NCBI GenBank assembly: GCA_033763735.1
Contig: JANRJY010000003.1
Span: 1-64,000 of the forward strand
From: JANRJY01 sp033763735
GTDB taxonomy: Bacteria; Bacteroidota; Bacteroidia; Cytophagales; UBA9547
Direction: 5' to 3'
DNA: 64,000 nucleotides
Shown here: piece by piece, positions 36,953 through 46,005 of the stretch
Position numbering within the stretch: position 1 is the stretch's first letter
Layout of the letters: each line of letters begins with the position of its first letter
Position numbers and translations under genes: made by a program
Notes under the pieces: model-generated
Database searches by the model: none
What the model saw: only the letters and a program-made list of their open reading frames with translations
Told to the model about the DNA's origin: nothing

Positions 36953-37342
36953 ATGGCAGATTTAAAAGCTTTTGCTGAACAATTAGTAGGGTTAACTGTA
37001 AAAGAAGTTAACGAGCTTGCAGCGATATTGAAAGACGAATATGGTATTGAACCTGCTGCTGCTGGTGCCGTAATGGTAGCTGGTGGTGGTGCAGCCGGAG
37101 GCGGTGCAGCTGCTCCTGCAGCTGAAGAAAAAACATCGTTTGATGTAATTCTTAAATCAGCAGGACCAAACAAATTAGCAGTTGTAAAACTTGTTAAGGA
37201 CTTAACAGGTCTTGGTTTGAAAGAAGCCAAAGATTTAGTTGATGGTGCTCCTAAACCTGTTAAAGAAGGCGTTTCTAAAGAAGATTCAGAAAATCTTAAG
37301 AAACAACTTATTGAAGCCGGTGCTGAAGTAGAAGTGAAATAA
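36953..37342 (+). CDS. rplL: 50S ribosomal protein L7/L12
   Basis: 129 residues. The N-terminal dimerisation helix (LKAFAEQLVGLTVKEVNELAAIL), an Ala/Gly-rich hinge (about 37-62, with AAPAAEEK) and the C-terminal globular domain (FDVILKSAGPNKLAVVKLVKDLTGLGLKEAKDLVDG) are typical. A stalk protein that binds translation factors. A hairpin follows before rpoB. Confidence 0.97.
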   Translation: MADLKAFAEQLVGLTVKEVNELAAILKDEYGIEPAAAGAVMVAGGGAAGGGAAAPAAEEKTSFDVILKSAGPNKLAVVKLVKDLTGLGLKEAKDLVDGAPKPVKEGVSKEDSENLKKQLIEAGAEVEVK

Positions 37343-37363
37343 TTTTCTTCTGTTTTGCTGGTC

Positions 37364-37390
37364 AAGACCTTCTCGGAAGAGGTAGGTCTT
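37364..37390 (+). terminator. Hairpin between rplL and rpoB, possible attenuator or processing site
   Basis: An outer stem AAGACC/GGTCTT encloses an inner CTC-GGAA-GAG hairpin with a GNRA-type loop. The following bases are only partly T-rich (TTCCGTTTTG). In E. coli a comparable hairpin reduces rpoB expression relative to rplL, so partial termination or RNase III cutting is a fair guess. Confidence 0.45.
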
Positions 37391-37447
37391 TTCCGTTTTG
37401 TGCCAATCAAACCTATCTGTTTCTTTCACCATTAAACCAAAAACATC

Positions 37448-40400
37448 TTGTCTACCAAAGTAAAAGATAGAATCAATTTCGGTCGTGTTGTACGTACCCT
37501 TGATTACCCCGATTTTCTAGATATTCAAGTACAATCCTTTAAAGATTTTTTCCAATTGGAGACTTCTCCTGAACACAGAACAAAAGAGGGATTGTATAAA
37601 GTATTTGCTGAAAATTTCCCGATCACTGATTCAAGAGAAAATTTTGTACTTGAATTTATTGATTATCATATAGATCCTCCAAAATATTCTGTAGATGAAT
37701 GTATCGATAGAGGACTGACTTATTCAGTTCCATTAAAAGCAAAGTTAAAACTTTCTTGTAATGATGAAGACAATGAGGATTTTAAAACCATTGAACAAGA
37801 AGTATTCTTAGGAAATATCCCTTATATGACCGAAAGAGGCTCGTTTGTAATAAATGGTGCTGAAAGGGTAATAGTTTCTCAATTACATAGATCTCCAGGA
37901 GTTTTCTTTGCCCAAAGTAAACATACAAATGGTACCAAACTATATTCTGCCAGAATTATACCATTTAAAGGTTCTTGGATTGAGTTTGCAACAGACGTAA
38001 ATAACGTTATGTTTGCATACATTGATAGAAAGAAAAAATTCCCAGTAACTACTTTGTTACGTGCAATAGGATTTGGTTCTGATAAAGAAATTTTAGATTT
38101 ATTTGGTCTATCTGAGGAAGTACCGGCTAATAAAGAAAATTTGAAGAAAGTTATTGGACGCAAACTTGCAGCAAGGGTTTTAAGAACTTGGACCGAAGAT
38201 TTCGTTGATGAAGACACCGGTGAAGTAGTTTCTATTGATAGAAATGAAATCTTATTAGAAAGAGATCAAATTATTGGTGAAGAAGATATTAATGTAATTC
38301 AAGAATCAGGTTCAAAGTCAATTATTTTGCATCGTGAAGATGTGAATGTTAATGATTTTGCAATCATTTATAACACATTACAAAAAGATAATTCAAATTC
38401 TGAAAAAGAAGCAGTTGAACAAATATACCGTCAACTAAGAAATGCAGAAGCTCCTGATGAAGCCACAGCTCGCGAAATTATTCAAAACTTGTTTTTTTCC
38501 GATAAACGTTATGATTTAGGTGAAGTTGGACGTTACAGAATCAACAAAAAACTTGCCTTGAATATTAGCATGGATACCAGAGTATTAACGACTGAAGACA
38601 TCGTTAGTATTGTTAAGTATTTGATTGGATTGATTAATTCAAAAGCAATTGTTGATGATATTGATCACTTAAGTAATAGGAGAGTTCGTACTGTTGGTGA
38701 GCAATTATATGGTCAGTTTGGCGTAGGTCTTGCTCGTATGGCTCGAACCATCAAAGAACGTATGAATGTACGTGATAATGAGGACTTTAAACCCGTTGAT
38801 TTAATTAACGCAAGAACCCTTTCTTCTGTAATTAATTCATTCTTTGGAACTAATCAGTTATCACAGTTTATGGATCAAACCAACCCGTTAGCTGAAATTA
38901 CTCACAAAAGAAGAATTTCTGCTTTGGGTCCGGGTGGTTTGTCGCGTGAAAGAGCTGGTTTTGAAGTTCGTGACGTGCATTATACCCACTATGGAAGGTT
39001 ATGTACTATAGAAACACCTGAAGGTCCAAATATTGGATTGATTTCTTCACTTTGTGTACATGCTAAAATCAATGGTATGGGTTTTATAGAAACTCCATAT
39101 CGAAAGGTTAAAGAAGGTAAAGTTCAACTTACAGATAAAATAATCTATCTCTCAGCTGAAGAGGAAGATACACACTATATTGCACCTGCCAATTATGGTT
39201 TTAAACCTGATGGTCAATTAGTTGACGATAAGTTAAAAGTACGTTTCGAAGGAGATTTTCCAGTAGTTGATCCAGGAAAAATTGACTTTATTGATATTGC
39301 TCCTAACCAAATTGTTTCGGTTGCAGCCTCTTTGATTCCTTTTTTGGAACATAATGATGCAAACCGTGCTTTGATGGGCTCAAACATGCAACGTCAGGCT
39401 GTACCATTATTAAAACCTCAAGCACCAATTGTTGGAACAGGAATGGAAAAACGTGTCGCTCATGATTCGCGCACGCTTGTAGTTGCTGAAGGTGATGGAA
39501 CAATTGATTTTGTAGATTCCAAAAAGATAACAGTTAAATATGATTTAACGGAAGATCAAAAGTTTGTAAGCTTTGAAAGTGAATACAAATCATATGATTT
39601 AATCAAATTCAGAAGAACCAATCAAGATACTTGTATCAACTTGACTCCAATTGTAAAAAGAGGAGAAAGAGTAACGAAAGGACAAGTACTTGTTGAAGGA
39701 TACGCTACCGAGCAAGGTGAATTGGCACTAGGTAAAAATTTGGTAGTAGCTTTTATGCCTTGGCAAGGATATAACTTTGAGGATGCTATTGTTATTTCTG
39801 AAAAAGTAGTAAGAGACGATATATTTACTTCAGTTCACATTGAAGAATTTGAACTAGAAGTACGCGATACAAAACGCGGAGAAGAAGAATTGACCTCTGA
39901 AATTCCTAATGTAAGTGAGGAAGCAGTTAAAAATTTGGATGAAAATGGTATTATCAGAACAGGTGCAGAAGTAAAAGAAGGTGATATTCTGATTGGTAAA
40001 ATAACTCCAAAAGGCGAAAGTGATCCTACTCCTGAAGAAAAATTATTAAGAGCCATATTTGGTGACAAAGCAGGAGATGTAAAAGATGCTTCTTTAAAAG
40101 CGCCACCTTCGTTAAAAGGAGTTGTAATTGATACCAAATTGTTTTCTCGTACCAGAAAAGATAAAGAAATTAAAGGTAAAATCAAGAAACAATTGGATAG
40201 TCTTAAAGAAGCTTACAGTAAAGAGCTTATTGGGATGCGCAATATGTTGATTGACAAGTTGGTTACTTTATTAGAAGGTAAAACAAGCCAAGGTATTAAT
40301 CATAAATTTGGTGATGTGATTATTTCTAAAGGAACGAAATTTACCAGAAAAAATATCACCGAAAATTTATTTCCCGACAAAAACGTATATCGTGACGAAA

Positions 40401-41317
40401 GCAATTACAATGTAGCTGAAGAGGTAAATTTAATTGCAGACTTGATGATGGAAAGTGCTACTAATGACGACCATACTAACAAATTGCTGGTTGAATTGGT
40501 TAAAAACTACAACATCAAACGAAATGAAACAGCAGGACGATTCAAAAGAGAACGTTTTGCAATGGAAGTTGGTGATGAATTGCCGGCTGGTATTGTTAAA
40601 CTTGCCAAAGTATATATCGCTAAGAAACGTAAGTTGAAAGTTGGTGATAAAATGGCAGGTCGACATGGTAATAAAGGTGTGGTTGCTAAGATTGTTCGTG
40701 ACGAAGATATGCCTTTCCTTGAAGATGGAAGACCTGTTGATATTGTATTAAATCCTTTAGGTGTACCATCAAGGATGAATATTGGACAGATATATGAAAC
40801 TTTACTTGGTTGGGCAGGATATCACTTAAATAAAAAATACGCAACACCAATATTTGATGGAGCTACTGAAGAAGAAGTATTCAACGAATTAAAAGCTGCG
40901 AACTTATCGAAAACCGGCAAAACCTACTTAATTGATGGGCTCACTGGTCAAAGATTCGATCAACCCGCTACTGTTGGAGTTATATATATGCTTAAATTGG
41001 GTCACTTGGTCGATGATAAAATGCATGCGCGTTCAATAGGTCCTTATTCACTTATTACCCAACAACCATTGGGTGGTAAAGCGCAATTTGGAGGTCAAAG
41101 ATTTGGTGAAATGGAGGTATGGGCTATTGAAGCATTTGGTGCTGCCCATATTCTTCAAGAAATCCTTACTGTAAAATCGGATGACGTAATTGGACGAGCA
41201 AAAGCCTATGAAGCTATTGTTAAAGGAGAAAATCTTCCAAAACCAAATATTCCTGAATCATTTAATGTATTGGTGCATGAATTAAGAGGTTTGGCATTGG
41301 ATTTGACCTTAGATTAA
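37448..41317 (+). CDS. rpoB: DNA-directed RNA polymerase subunit beta
   Basis: 1289 residues, a complete beta subunit. A TTG start is used: an in-frame TAA lies 12 bases upstream and no ATG exists nearby. The rifampicin region reads LSQFMDQTNPLAEITHKRRISALGPGGL, with sensitive-type residues at the key Asp, His and Ser. The GRLCTIETPEGPNIGLI, VAFMPWQGYNFEDAIVISE and GGQRFGEMEVWA blocks are present, so the enzyme core is intact. Unusually, rpoC does not follow: a strong terminator lies 20 bases after the stop, then a duplicated pseudogene. Confidence 0.97.
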   Translation: MSTKVKDRINFGRVVRTLDYPDFLDIQVQSFKDFFQLETSPEHRTKEGLYKVFAENFPITDSRENFVLEFIDYHIDPPKYSVDECIDRGLTYSVPLKAKLKLSCNDEDNEDFKTIEQEVFLGNIPYMTERGSFVINGAERVIVSQLHRSPGVFFAQSKHTNGTKLYSARIIPFKGSWIEFATDVNNVMFAYIDRKKKFPVTTLLRAIGFGSDKEILDLFGLSEEVPANKENLKKVIGRKLAARVLRTWTEDFVDEDTGEVVSIDRNEILLERDQIIGEEDINVIQESGSKSIILHREDVNVNDFAIIYNTLQKDNSNSEKEAVEQIYRQLRNAEAPDEATAREIIQNLFFSDKRYDLGEVGRYRINKKLALNISMDTRVLTTEDIVSIVKYLIGLINSKAIVDDIDHLSNRRVRTVGEQLYGQFGVGLARMARTIKERMNVRDNEDFKPVDLINARTLSSVINSFFGTNQLSQFMDQTNPLAEITHKRRISALGPGGLSRERAGFEVRDVHYTHYGRLCTIETPEGPNIGLISSLCVHAKINGMGFIETPYRKVKEGKVQLTDKIIYLSAEEEDTHYIAPANYGFKPDGQLVDDKLKVRFEGDFPVVDPGKIDFIDIAPNQIVSVAASLIPFLEHNDANRALMGSNMQRQAVPLLKPQAPIVGTGMEKRVAHDSRTLVVAEGDGTIDFVDSKKITVKYDLTEDQKFVSFESEYKSYDLIKFRRTNQDTCINLTPIVKRGERVTKGQVLVEGYATEQGELALGKNLVVAFMPWQGYNFEDAIVISEKVVRDDIFTSVHIEEFELEVRDTKRGEEELTSEIPNVSEEAVKNLDENGIIRTGAEVKEGDILIGKITPKGESDPTPEEKLLRAIFGDKAGDVKDASLKAPPSLKGVVIDTKLFSRTRKDKEIKGKIKKQLDSLKEAYSKELIGMRNMLIDKLVTLLEGKTSQGINHKFGDVIISKGTKFTRKNITENLFPDKNVYRDESNYNVAEEVNLIADLMMESATNDDHTNKLLVELVKNYNIKRNETAGRFKRERFAMEVGDELPAGIVKLAKVYIAKKRKLKVGDKMAGRHGNKGVVAKIVRDEDMPFLEDGRPVDIVLNPLGVPSRMNIGQIYETLLGWAGYHLNKKYATPIFDGATEEEVFNELKAANLSKTGKTYLIDGLTGQRFDQPATVGVIYMLKLGHLVDDKMHARSIGPYSLITQQPLGGKAQFGGQRFGEMEVWAIEAFGAAHILQEILTVKSDDVIGRAKAYEAIVKGENLPKPNIPESFNVLVHELRGLALDLTLD

Positions 41318-41336
41318 ACTAAATTATTTTAAAAAT

Positions 41337-41367
41337 AAAAAAGCTGCCTTTTGGCGGCTTTTTTTTG
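41337..41367 (+). terminator. Strong rpoB terminator
   Basis: An uninterrupted stem (AAAAAAGCTGCC/GGCGGCTTTTTT, one G-U pair) with a TTTT loop is followed by a run of eight Ts. Confidence 0.92.
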
Positions 41368-41480
41368 ACCAATATATCCATTTTATTTTTTGTTGGTTTT
41401 TTAATAATTGTGTTTGGAATGCCACCAACCAAAGAGTGGAAGTATTTGTATCGATTGGAAACAACCGACACAATGGAAAT

Positions 41481-41623
41481 AACCTAGCGTTGTTTGATGG
41501 AAGTGAAGACGCTATAAAAAATATGCCGTAAAAATTCAAGCCGGAAAGTTAGAATATTTATCCGGTGTTGAATGGGCTAACTATAAAAGCAAAATGGCAG
41601 TAATTAAAAGATTTGTTAAATAG
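41481..41623 (+). pseudogene. Frameshifted copy of the 62-residue gene (at 27207-27395)
   Basis: The frame reads NLALFDGSEDAIK, identical to the intact gene, then loses one A in an A-run (ATAAAGAAATATGC becomes ATAAAAAATATGC) and meets a stop. In the shifted frame it resumes YAVKIQAGKLEYLSGVEWANYKSKMAVIKRFVK and stops at the same place as the intact gene. The 3' flank and terminator match as well. The intact N-terminal half, with the start codon, cannot be aligned well, so the copy is truncated and dead. Confidence 0.85.
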
Positions 41624-41646
41624 ATTGTCAATCACTTGATTTTATT

Positions 41647-41677
41647 AAAGACACTTAGAAATGAGGGTCTTTTTTTG
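41647..41677 (+). terminator. Duplicated terminator after the pseudogene
   Basis: AAAGAC/GTCTTT stem with a partly paired inner region and seven Ts; it matches the terminator at 27151-27183 including the TTTTATT lead-in. Confidence 0.8.
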
Positions 41678-41789
41678 TTTTTTAGAAAAGTAAACTGAAG
41701 GAAGATTAATAAATTTGTTTCTTTTACACCAATATTTTAATGAATTATATTGACCTAATAAATAACAAAAACCTTAATTTTTAGCATAA

Positions 41790-41817
41790 AAAAAGGCTCA
41801 ATTTCTTGAGCCTTTTT
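41790..41817. terminator. Bidirectional terminator before the lipoprotein
   Basis: An 11-base-pair stem (AAAAAGGCTCA/TGAGCCTTTTT) with a 6-base loop. It lies 18 bases downstream of the minus-strand lipoprotein gene and stops any rightward read-through as well. Confidence 0.88.
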
Positions 41818-41834
41818 ATAATAATTAGTAACTA

Positions 41835-42680
41835 CTAATAAGAAAGTTGTCCTAACACCAGAAATATATATGTTTTTTCTTGTGCTAATCCTAAAGTAAG
41901 TAATGTTCCATCATCTGATCCTGCAACGATGTCAAAAACTGCTTCATCTTGAGTTCCTAAATCAATACCTAAATATTCTCCATTTTCATCAATATACCAA
42001 GTTCCAGAATTCCACTCTTTTCCGTTATAAGCCCAATAGCTTCCATCATCAAAAAAGAATACTTGAAGATTTGATATGTCTTTAAATGCACTTGATTTAG
42101 TTACATCAAACCAAACTGCAGATTTGTCACTTAACAAAGTAGCTCCAGAATCTTTATAAGCTGTAGCAATTAGCTCATTGCTTTGCGTATCAATATCAAA
42201 AGAAATAGTGTCTTTGAAAGTAGTTAAGCCAAAAGCAGCCGCAAACCAACCGCTTAACGCATCTTCAGCTTTTGCAGACTTAGTGCTTCTTACTAATGTC
42301 ACTTTTCCTTTTGCTTTTACACTACTTGAACCTTTTTTAGGGGTAAATTTACCTGCAGTGGGTTTTGCGCCAACTGTATTAATGGTTCTTACAGTACGAG
42401 TTTCAGTTGGAGCAGCTTTTCCTGCTACCGTAGTTGTGGCTGTAGACTTTACTGCTGGAGCAGTTGTTGGTTTTGAAGAAGCAGTTGAACTTGCTTTAGG
42501 TGCAGTTGCTACTGAAGTAGAAGTTGTACCGCCTGGAACTGTTTTAGAAGTAGTTCCTGAAGTTGTTGAAGTAGCAGGAGCCGGATCGTCTTTTTTTGAA
42601 GTCGTACAATTATTAGTACTAATCATTAGAAACGCACCTGTCAATGTTAACAGAGCAAATTTGATAAAGTTTTTTTTCAT
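41835..42680 (-). CDS. Putative lipoprotein with Thr/Ala/Pro-rich linker
   Basis: 281 residues. An N-terminal hydrophobic stretch (FALLTLTGAFLMI) is followed by STNNC, a weak lipobox; if real, the Cys is lipidated. Residues about 28-125 are of low complexity (Thr, Ser, Ala, Pro, Lys), a probable linker spanning the periplasm or surface. The C-terminal ~130 residues hold a compact beta-rich domain (FKDTISFDIDTQSNELIATAY, FFDDGSYWAYNGKEWNSGTWYIDENGEY, FDIVAGSDDGTLLTLGL) resembling lipocalin-like or DUF4488-type strands, but no family is claimed. Single gene with its own terminator. Confidence 0.6.
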   Translation of the reverse strand: MKKNFIKFALLTLTGAFLMISTNNCTTSKKDDPAPATSTTSGTTSKTVPGGTTSTSVATAPKASSTASSKPTTAPAVKSTATTTVAGKAAPTETRTVRTINTVGAKPTAGKFTPKKGSSSVKAKGKVTLVRSTKSAKAEDALSGWFAAAFGLTTFKDTISFDIDTQSNELIATAYKDSGATLLSDKSAVWFDVTKSSAFKDISNLQVFFFDDGSYWAYNGKEWNSGTWYIDENGEYLGIDLGTQDEAVFDIVAGSDDGTLLTLGLAQEKTYIFLVLGQLSY

Positions 42681-42866
42681 GGATTTTGTTTTATGGGTTA
42701 TTTTACTGAATACGAAAATAGAATTTATTTTTCTTAAAAAGCAAATTTTAACTGTATTAATATTCTGATTTTATCAAATAATTCAGATTACAATTTCAAT
42801 GTATTTCTATTTAGCTAATATTATCTGTACAAACAAATTGATTAATAACGAATTACAAAAAAAATA

Positions 42867-45800
42867 TTATTGCTCTACCGGAACAAACTGATTGTTCTCA
42901 AATTTCATTTCTTGAGTGCCAGAATTGATGTAATCAAACGTTTCTTTTGAAACTTTGCCTCCATTGGCAGGTCTTTTAACACGTATTACAGAATATGCCT
43001 TGATGGCACCAGGTTCCAATCCACCATTCATTTCTTTGAGTTCATCCATGGTCATGCCAAATCTTTTGGCCATCGACCATAAGGTCATTCGTGGTTCTAA
43101 TATGTGTGCCATGGCTTCTGGTTCATAAGCTTCACTTGCTCCTATTAAGGTAAATTCAACCCTTCTATTCAATTGTCGACCTGCAAACGAATTGTTATTT
43201 CCTACAAAATTGCCTTCGCCAATTGGCGTAATTAGTAAAGCTGTTTGATCTACGCCTCTACCAACAAAGTAGTCAAAACAAGCCTGCGCTCTTTGTTGAG
43301 CCAACTCCTTGTTGTATTCAGGTTTCCCAAATCCATCAGTATAGGCTTTTATTTCAATTTGAATGTCTTTATGAGAACCATAGTATGTTACTAATAAGTC
43401 CATTGCTTTTTTGGCAGCCGGACTTACTTCTACGCTATTAAAGTCAAAATACACATTTTCAAAAAAAGCTTTTGAAGGTTTTTTGTTTGATGCGGAAATT
43501 TTAAAATTATCCACTCTCACTTTTGATTTATTGCCTTGCAACGGGGCTTTAGATGCAGGAGTTGCATTGTTATTTTCTTTATATGCAACGGGTTCCATTT
43601 TTTGTGTTTCTTGTTTTTCTATCGGAGTAGGATTGGCTCCAGCAACTGGAGTTGGCTCTGAAACTGGTGTTGAAGCAGGTGTTGGTTCGGTAACTGGTTT
43701 GTTTTCAGAACTAAAGCTGCTTTTTAATTCATAATTAGGATTAGGTGTTTCTAGTTTTGAATTATATTGTGTACTACCGGTTAATCCTGCCACAAAATAC
43801 TCCCCTGATGCGTTTGTATTTGTTTTCTTAATTTCTTCTCCTTTGTCATTGGTAACCACAATTGGCACTTCTGGAACAGGTGTATTGGTAGTTTTGTCAA
43901 CAACAGTACCTTTCCCTTGAACTTCAGCACTAGGCTCAAATTTAGGGGCTGGAGGAGGGGCAACTGCTGTATATGAACTTGTTAACACATGATCAGGATT
44001 TGGGTTTTCTAGTTTGGTTTCATAACCGGTGCTACCGGTAAGCCCAACTGCCGAATATTGACCTGCAGCATTTGTTTTAGTGGTTTTAACCACGTCTCCT
44101 TGTTCATTAGTTACAACAATAGCAGCATTGGGAACAGGTTTTTTGGTAGATTTACTTACCACTTTACCTTTGGCTACTACAAGTTTGGAGCTTTCGAAAA
44201 CCGGTGATTTGTTCGGTGACAATTTCTTAGTTGCTACAGCTGAAGGAGTAGTAGTAACATCTGCCCCTGGTTTTTTTTGAACTTGATAATCAATTTGTGT
44301 TTTTATTCGAGGATCATTCTCATTAATTATAATCTTAAAATTTTTGTCGGGTGGCAAATTCTCAAATCGAAATTCCCCATTTGCATTAGTAATAGCTTCT
44401 TTTATTACGCTTCCACTGTCATTTTTTAAGTATACCGATACATTTGACAAAGGTTGTCCATTATCTCCCAATATAATTCTTCCTACACTTGTAACACTTT
44501 CAGCTCCTGCAAACGAGTCTTTTGGAACAGCTCCTACTTCTGATTCTTTTGCATGAATATCAAATGAATATATATCGTTATGACCAAATCCACCTGGCCT
44601 GTTTGATACCAAATATCCTTTAACCTTCCCTAAGGTAAAATAAAAATCATCTCTACTGGAGTTGAAAGGCATACCCAAATTTACAATTGAATCTCGTTTA
44701 ACACCTTTTGCTACATATATATCCCAACCCCCAAAACCTTCATGGCCATTGGATGCAAAATATATGGTGTTTGTATGATCATCCCAAAAAGGAGAAAGCT
44801 CTATATAAGGAGTATTAATATTTGCCAGATTTATAGCAGGTCCCCAGTCTTCTTTTTCTCCGGTTTTATCTTTGTTTACCGACATCCAAAGGTCGTGTTC
44901 CCCTTTTCCTCCCGGGCGTTTTGAAACAAAAAACATAGTATCAGCTGTTGGTGAAACGGTAGGCTGTGCATTCCAATAACCCGATGCATTGATATTTTTA
45001 TTGAGTTTCACCGCTTTGGTAAATTTGCCATTCACTTTTTTGGAAACAAATATGGCACACTCCGGATTGCATTGTGTGTAATAATATTTCGTTTGGTCAT
45101 GTGTCAATTCACCAGCACCATCATCGGCCGAAGTATTTGCAACATCAAAATTATCATCATTGTGATGACGAACCCATTTATCAGCATTTTTTTCAAACCT
45201 GAAATTATCACTTCTGGCTTCACCCGTTGCCATGTTAATTTCAGTTCCTTTTGCATCGGCCCTTGCCGAGGTAATTACTATTGATGAATCATGAAAAAAT
45301 ATCATAGGCGCATAGTCATTAGCTTTAGAATTAACCGGAGCCGGCAATAATTTTAGACTATGGTCTTTAAGTGGTTTTTTCTTTTGCTCTAGCGCATATA
45401 TACATCCCTTATATTCAAATTCTGCTTCTTTAAGTTTCAATCTGTCTTCATCACTTTTGGGTTGAAATGTTTTCGTAAATTCACTGATAGTTACTTCTGC
45501 TTCTTCGTATTTTCCTTGAACTTTTTCCATTAATCCTTTCCAAAAAACGGCAAGAGGGAAATTATGATCTGGATGTGAACCTAATTTTTCATACCAAATC
45601 TCTGCATCATCATAATCTTGGTATAATCTATAGCTTTCAGCCAATCTCCAAAGTGTATAATGATCTGTTGGTTTTAATTTTTCACATTTGTGATATTCAA
45701 TGGATGCCAAGTAATAGTCTTCAGCTTCAAAATACTTATCACCCGCAACTTTATGTTCATTAAATTTCTCATCAGTAATTGAAAGTTTTTGGGCAAAAGA

Positions 45801-45884
45801 TAAATTTGTAGTAGCAACAATAAAAATGATAAATGACAATATGTAGATTACATTTTTTGCTCTTTTATCGGATAAATAGTTCAT
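42867..45884 (-). CDS. PorE-like OmpA family protein with TPR, beta-propeller, carboxypeptidase-regulatory repeats and LysM
   Basis: 1005 residues. Order: signal peptide ending SFAQ (about 1-31), TPR-like helical region (about 40-170), PD40/WD40-like propeller (about 185-470, with DTMFFVSKRPGG, TIYFASNGHEG and GYLVSNRPGGFG blades), three carboxypeptidase regulatory-like domains of which the last two are near copies (about 485-560, 590-670, 670-760), a Pro/Thr-rich linker, an OmpA C-terminal domain (about 811-915, peptidoglycan-binding Asp in AYTDGFG and Arg in LNRRVEF) and a LysM-like domain (about 922-970, EPRMTLWSMAKRFGMTMDELKEMN). PorE of Porphyromonas has the same core order and links the T9SS to peptidoglycan; LysM would be an added anchor. 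A T9SS role is inferred. Confidence 0.8.
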   Translation of the reverse strand: MNYLSDKRAKNVIYILSFIIFIVATTNLSFAQKLSITDEKFNEHKVAGDKYFEAEDYYLASIEYHKCEKLKPTDHYTLWRLAESYRLYQDYDDAEIWYEKLGSHPDHNFPLAVFWKGLMEKVQGKYEEAEVTISEFTKTFQPKSDEDRLKLKEAEFEYKGCIYALEQKKKPLKDHSLKLLPAPVNSKANDYAPMIFFHDSSIVITSARADAKGTEINMATGEARSDNFRFEKNADKWVRHHNDDNFDVANTSADDGAGELTHDQTKYYYTQCNPECAIFVSKKVNGKFTKAVKLNKNINASGYWNAQPTVSPTADTMFFVSKRPGGKGEHDLWMSVNKDKTGEKEDWGPAINLANINTPYIELSPFWDDHTNTIYFASNGHEGFGGWDIYVAKGVKRDSIVNLGMPFNSSRDDFYFTLGKVKGYLVSNRPGGFGHNDIYSFDIHAKESEVGAVPKDSFAGAESVTSVGRIILGDNGQPLSNVSVYLKNDSGSVIKEAITNANGEFRFENLPPDKNFKIIINENDPRIKTQIDYQVQKKPGADVTTTPSAVATKKLSPNKSPVFESSKLVVAKGKVVSKSTKKPVPNAAIVVTNEQGDVVKTTKTNAAGQYSAVGLTGSTGYETKLENPNPDHVLTSSYTAVAPPPAPKFEPSAEVQGKGTVVDKTTNTPVPEVPIVVTNDKGEEIKKTNTNASGEYFVAGLTGSTQYNSKLETPNPNYELKSSFSSENKPVTEPTPASTPVSEPTPVAGANPTPIEKQETQKMEPVAYKENNNATPASKAPLQGNKSKVRVDNFKISASNKKPSKAFFENVYFDFNSVEVSPAAKKAMDLLVTYYGSHKDIQIEIKAYTDGFGKPEYNKELAQQRAQACFDYFVGRGVDQTALLITPIGEGNFVGNNNSFAGRQLNRRVEFTLIGASEAYEPEAMAHILEPRMTLWSMAKRFGMTMDELKEMNGGLEPGAIKAYSVIRVKRPANGGKVSKETFDYINSGTQEMKFENNQFVPVEQ

Positions 45885-46005
45885 TAGAAAGATAATTTAT
45901 ATCAAAATTCAGTAAAATAAATAAAAAAATCTCAGATTAGTACAATTTTGGATATTGAATGTGGATAAATCGTTGATAATAATTGTTTTAATTTGATAAT
46001 CAACA

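Larger units (their letters stand above)
41318..41834 (+). other. 517-base region without an intact gene after rpoB
   Basis: The position where rpoC would normally begin. It holds the rpoB terminator (41337-41367), the frameshifted copy of the 62-residue gene (41481-41623) with its flank and terminator (41647-41677), and a bidirectional terminator at 41790-41817. Nothing in it resembles rpoC. Confidence 0.7.

Noticed and set aside
36943..37410. 155-residue minus-strand open frame over rplL
   Set aside because: It is an antisense shadow of rplL caused by the Ala/Gly-rich hinge; no start signal, and rplL is certain.
41318..41834. Remnant of rpoC behind rpoB
   Set aside because: No rpoC-like sequence was found; the only coding trace matches the 62-residue gene at 27207-27395.
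42178..42768. 196-residue plus-strand open frame over the lipoprotein gene
   Set aside because: An antisense shadow of the Thr/Ala-rich linker; the minus-strand gene has the signal sequence and terminator.
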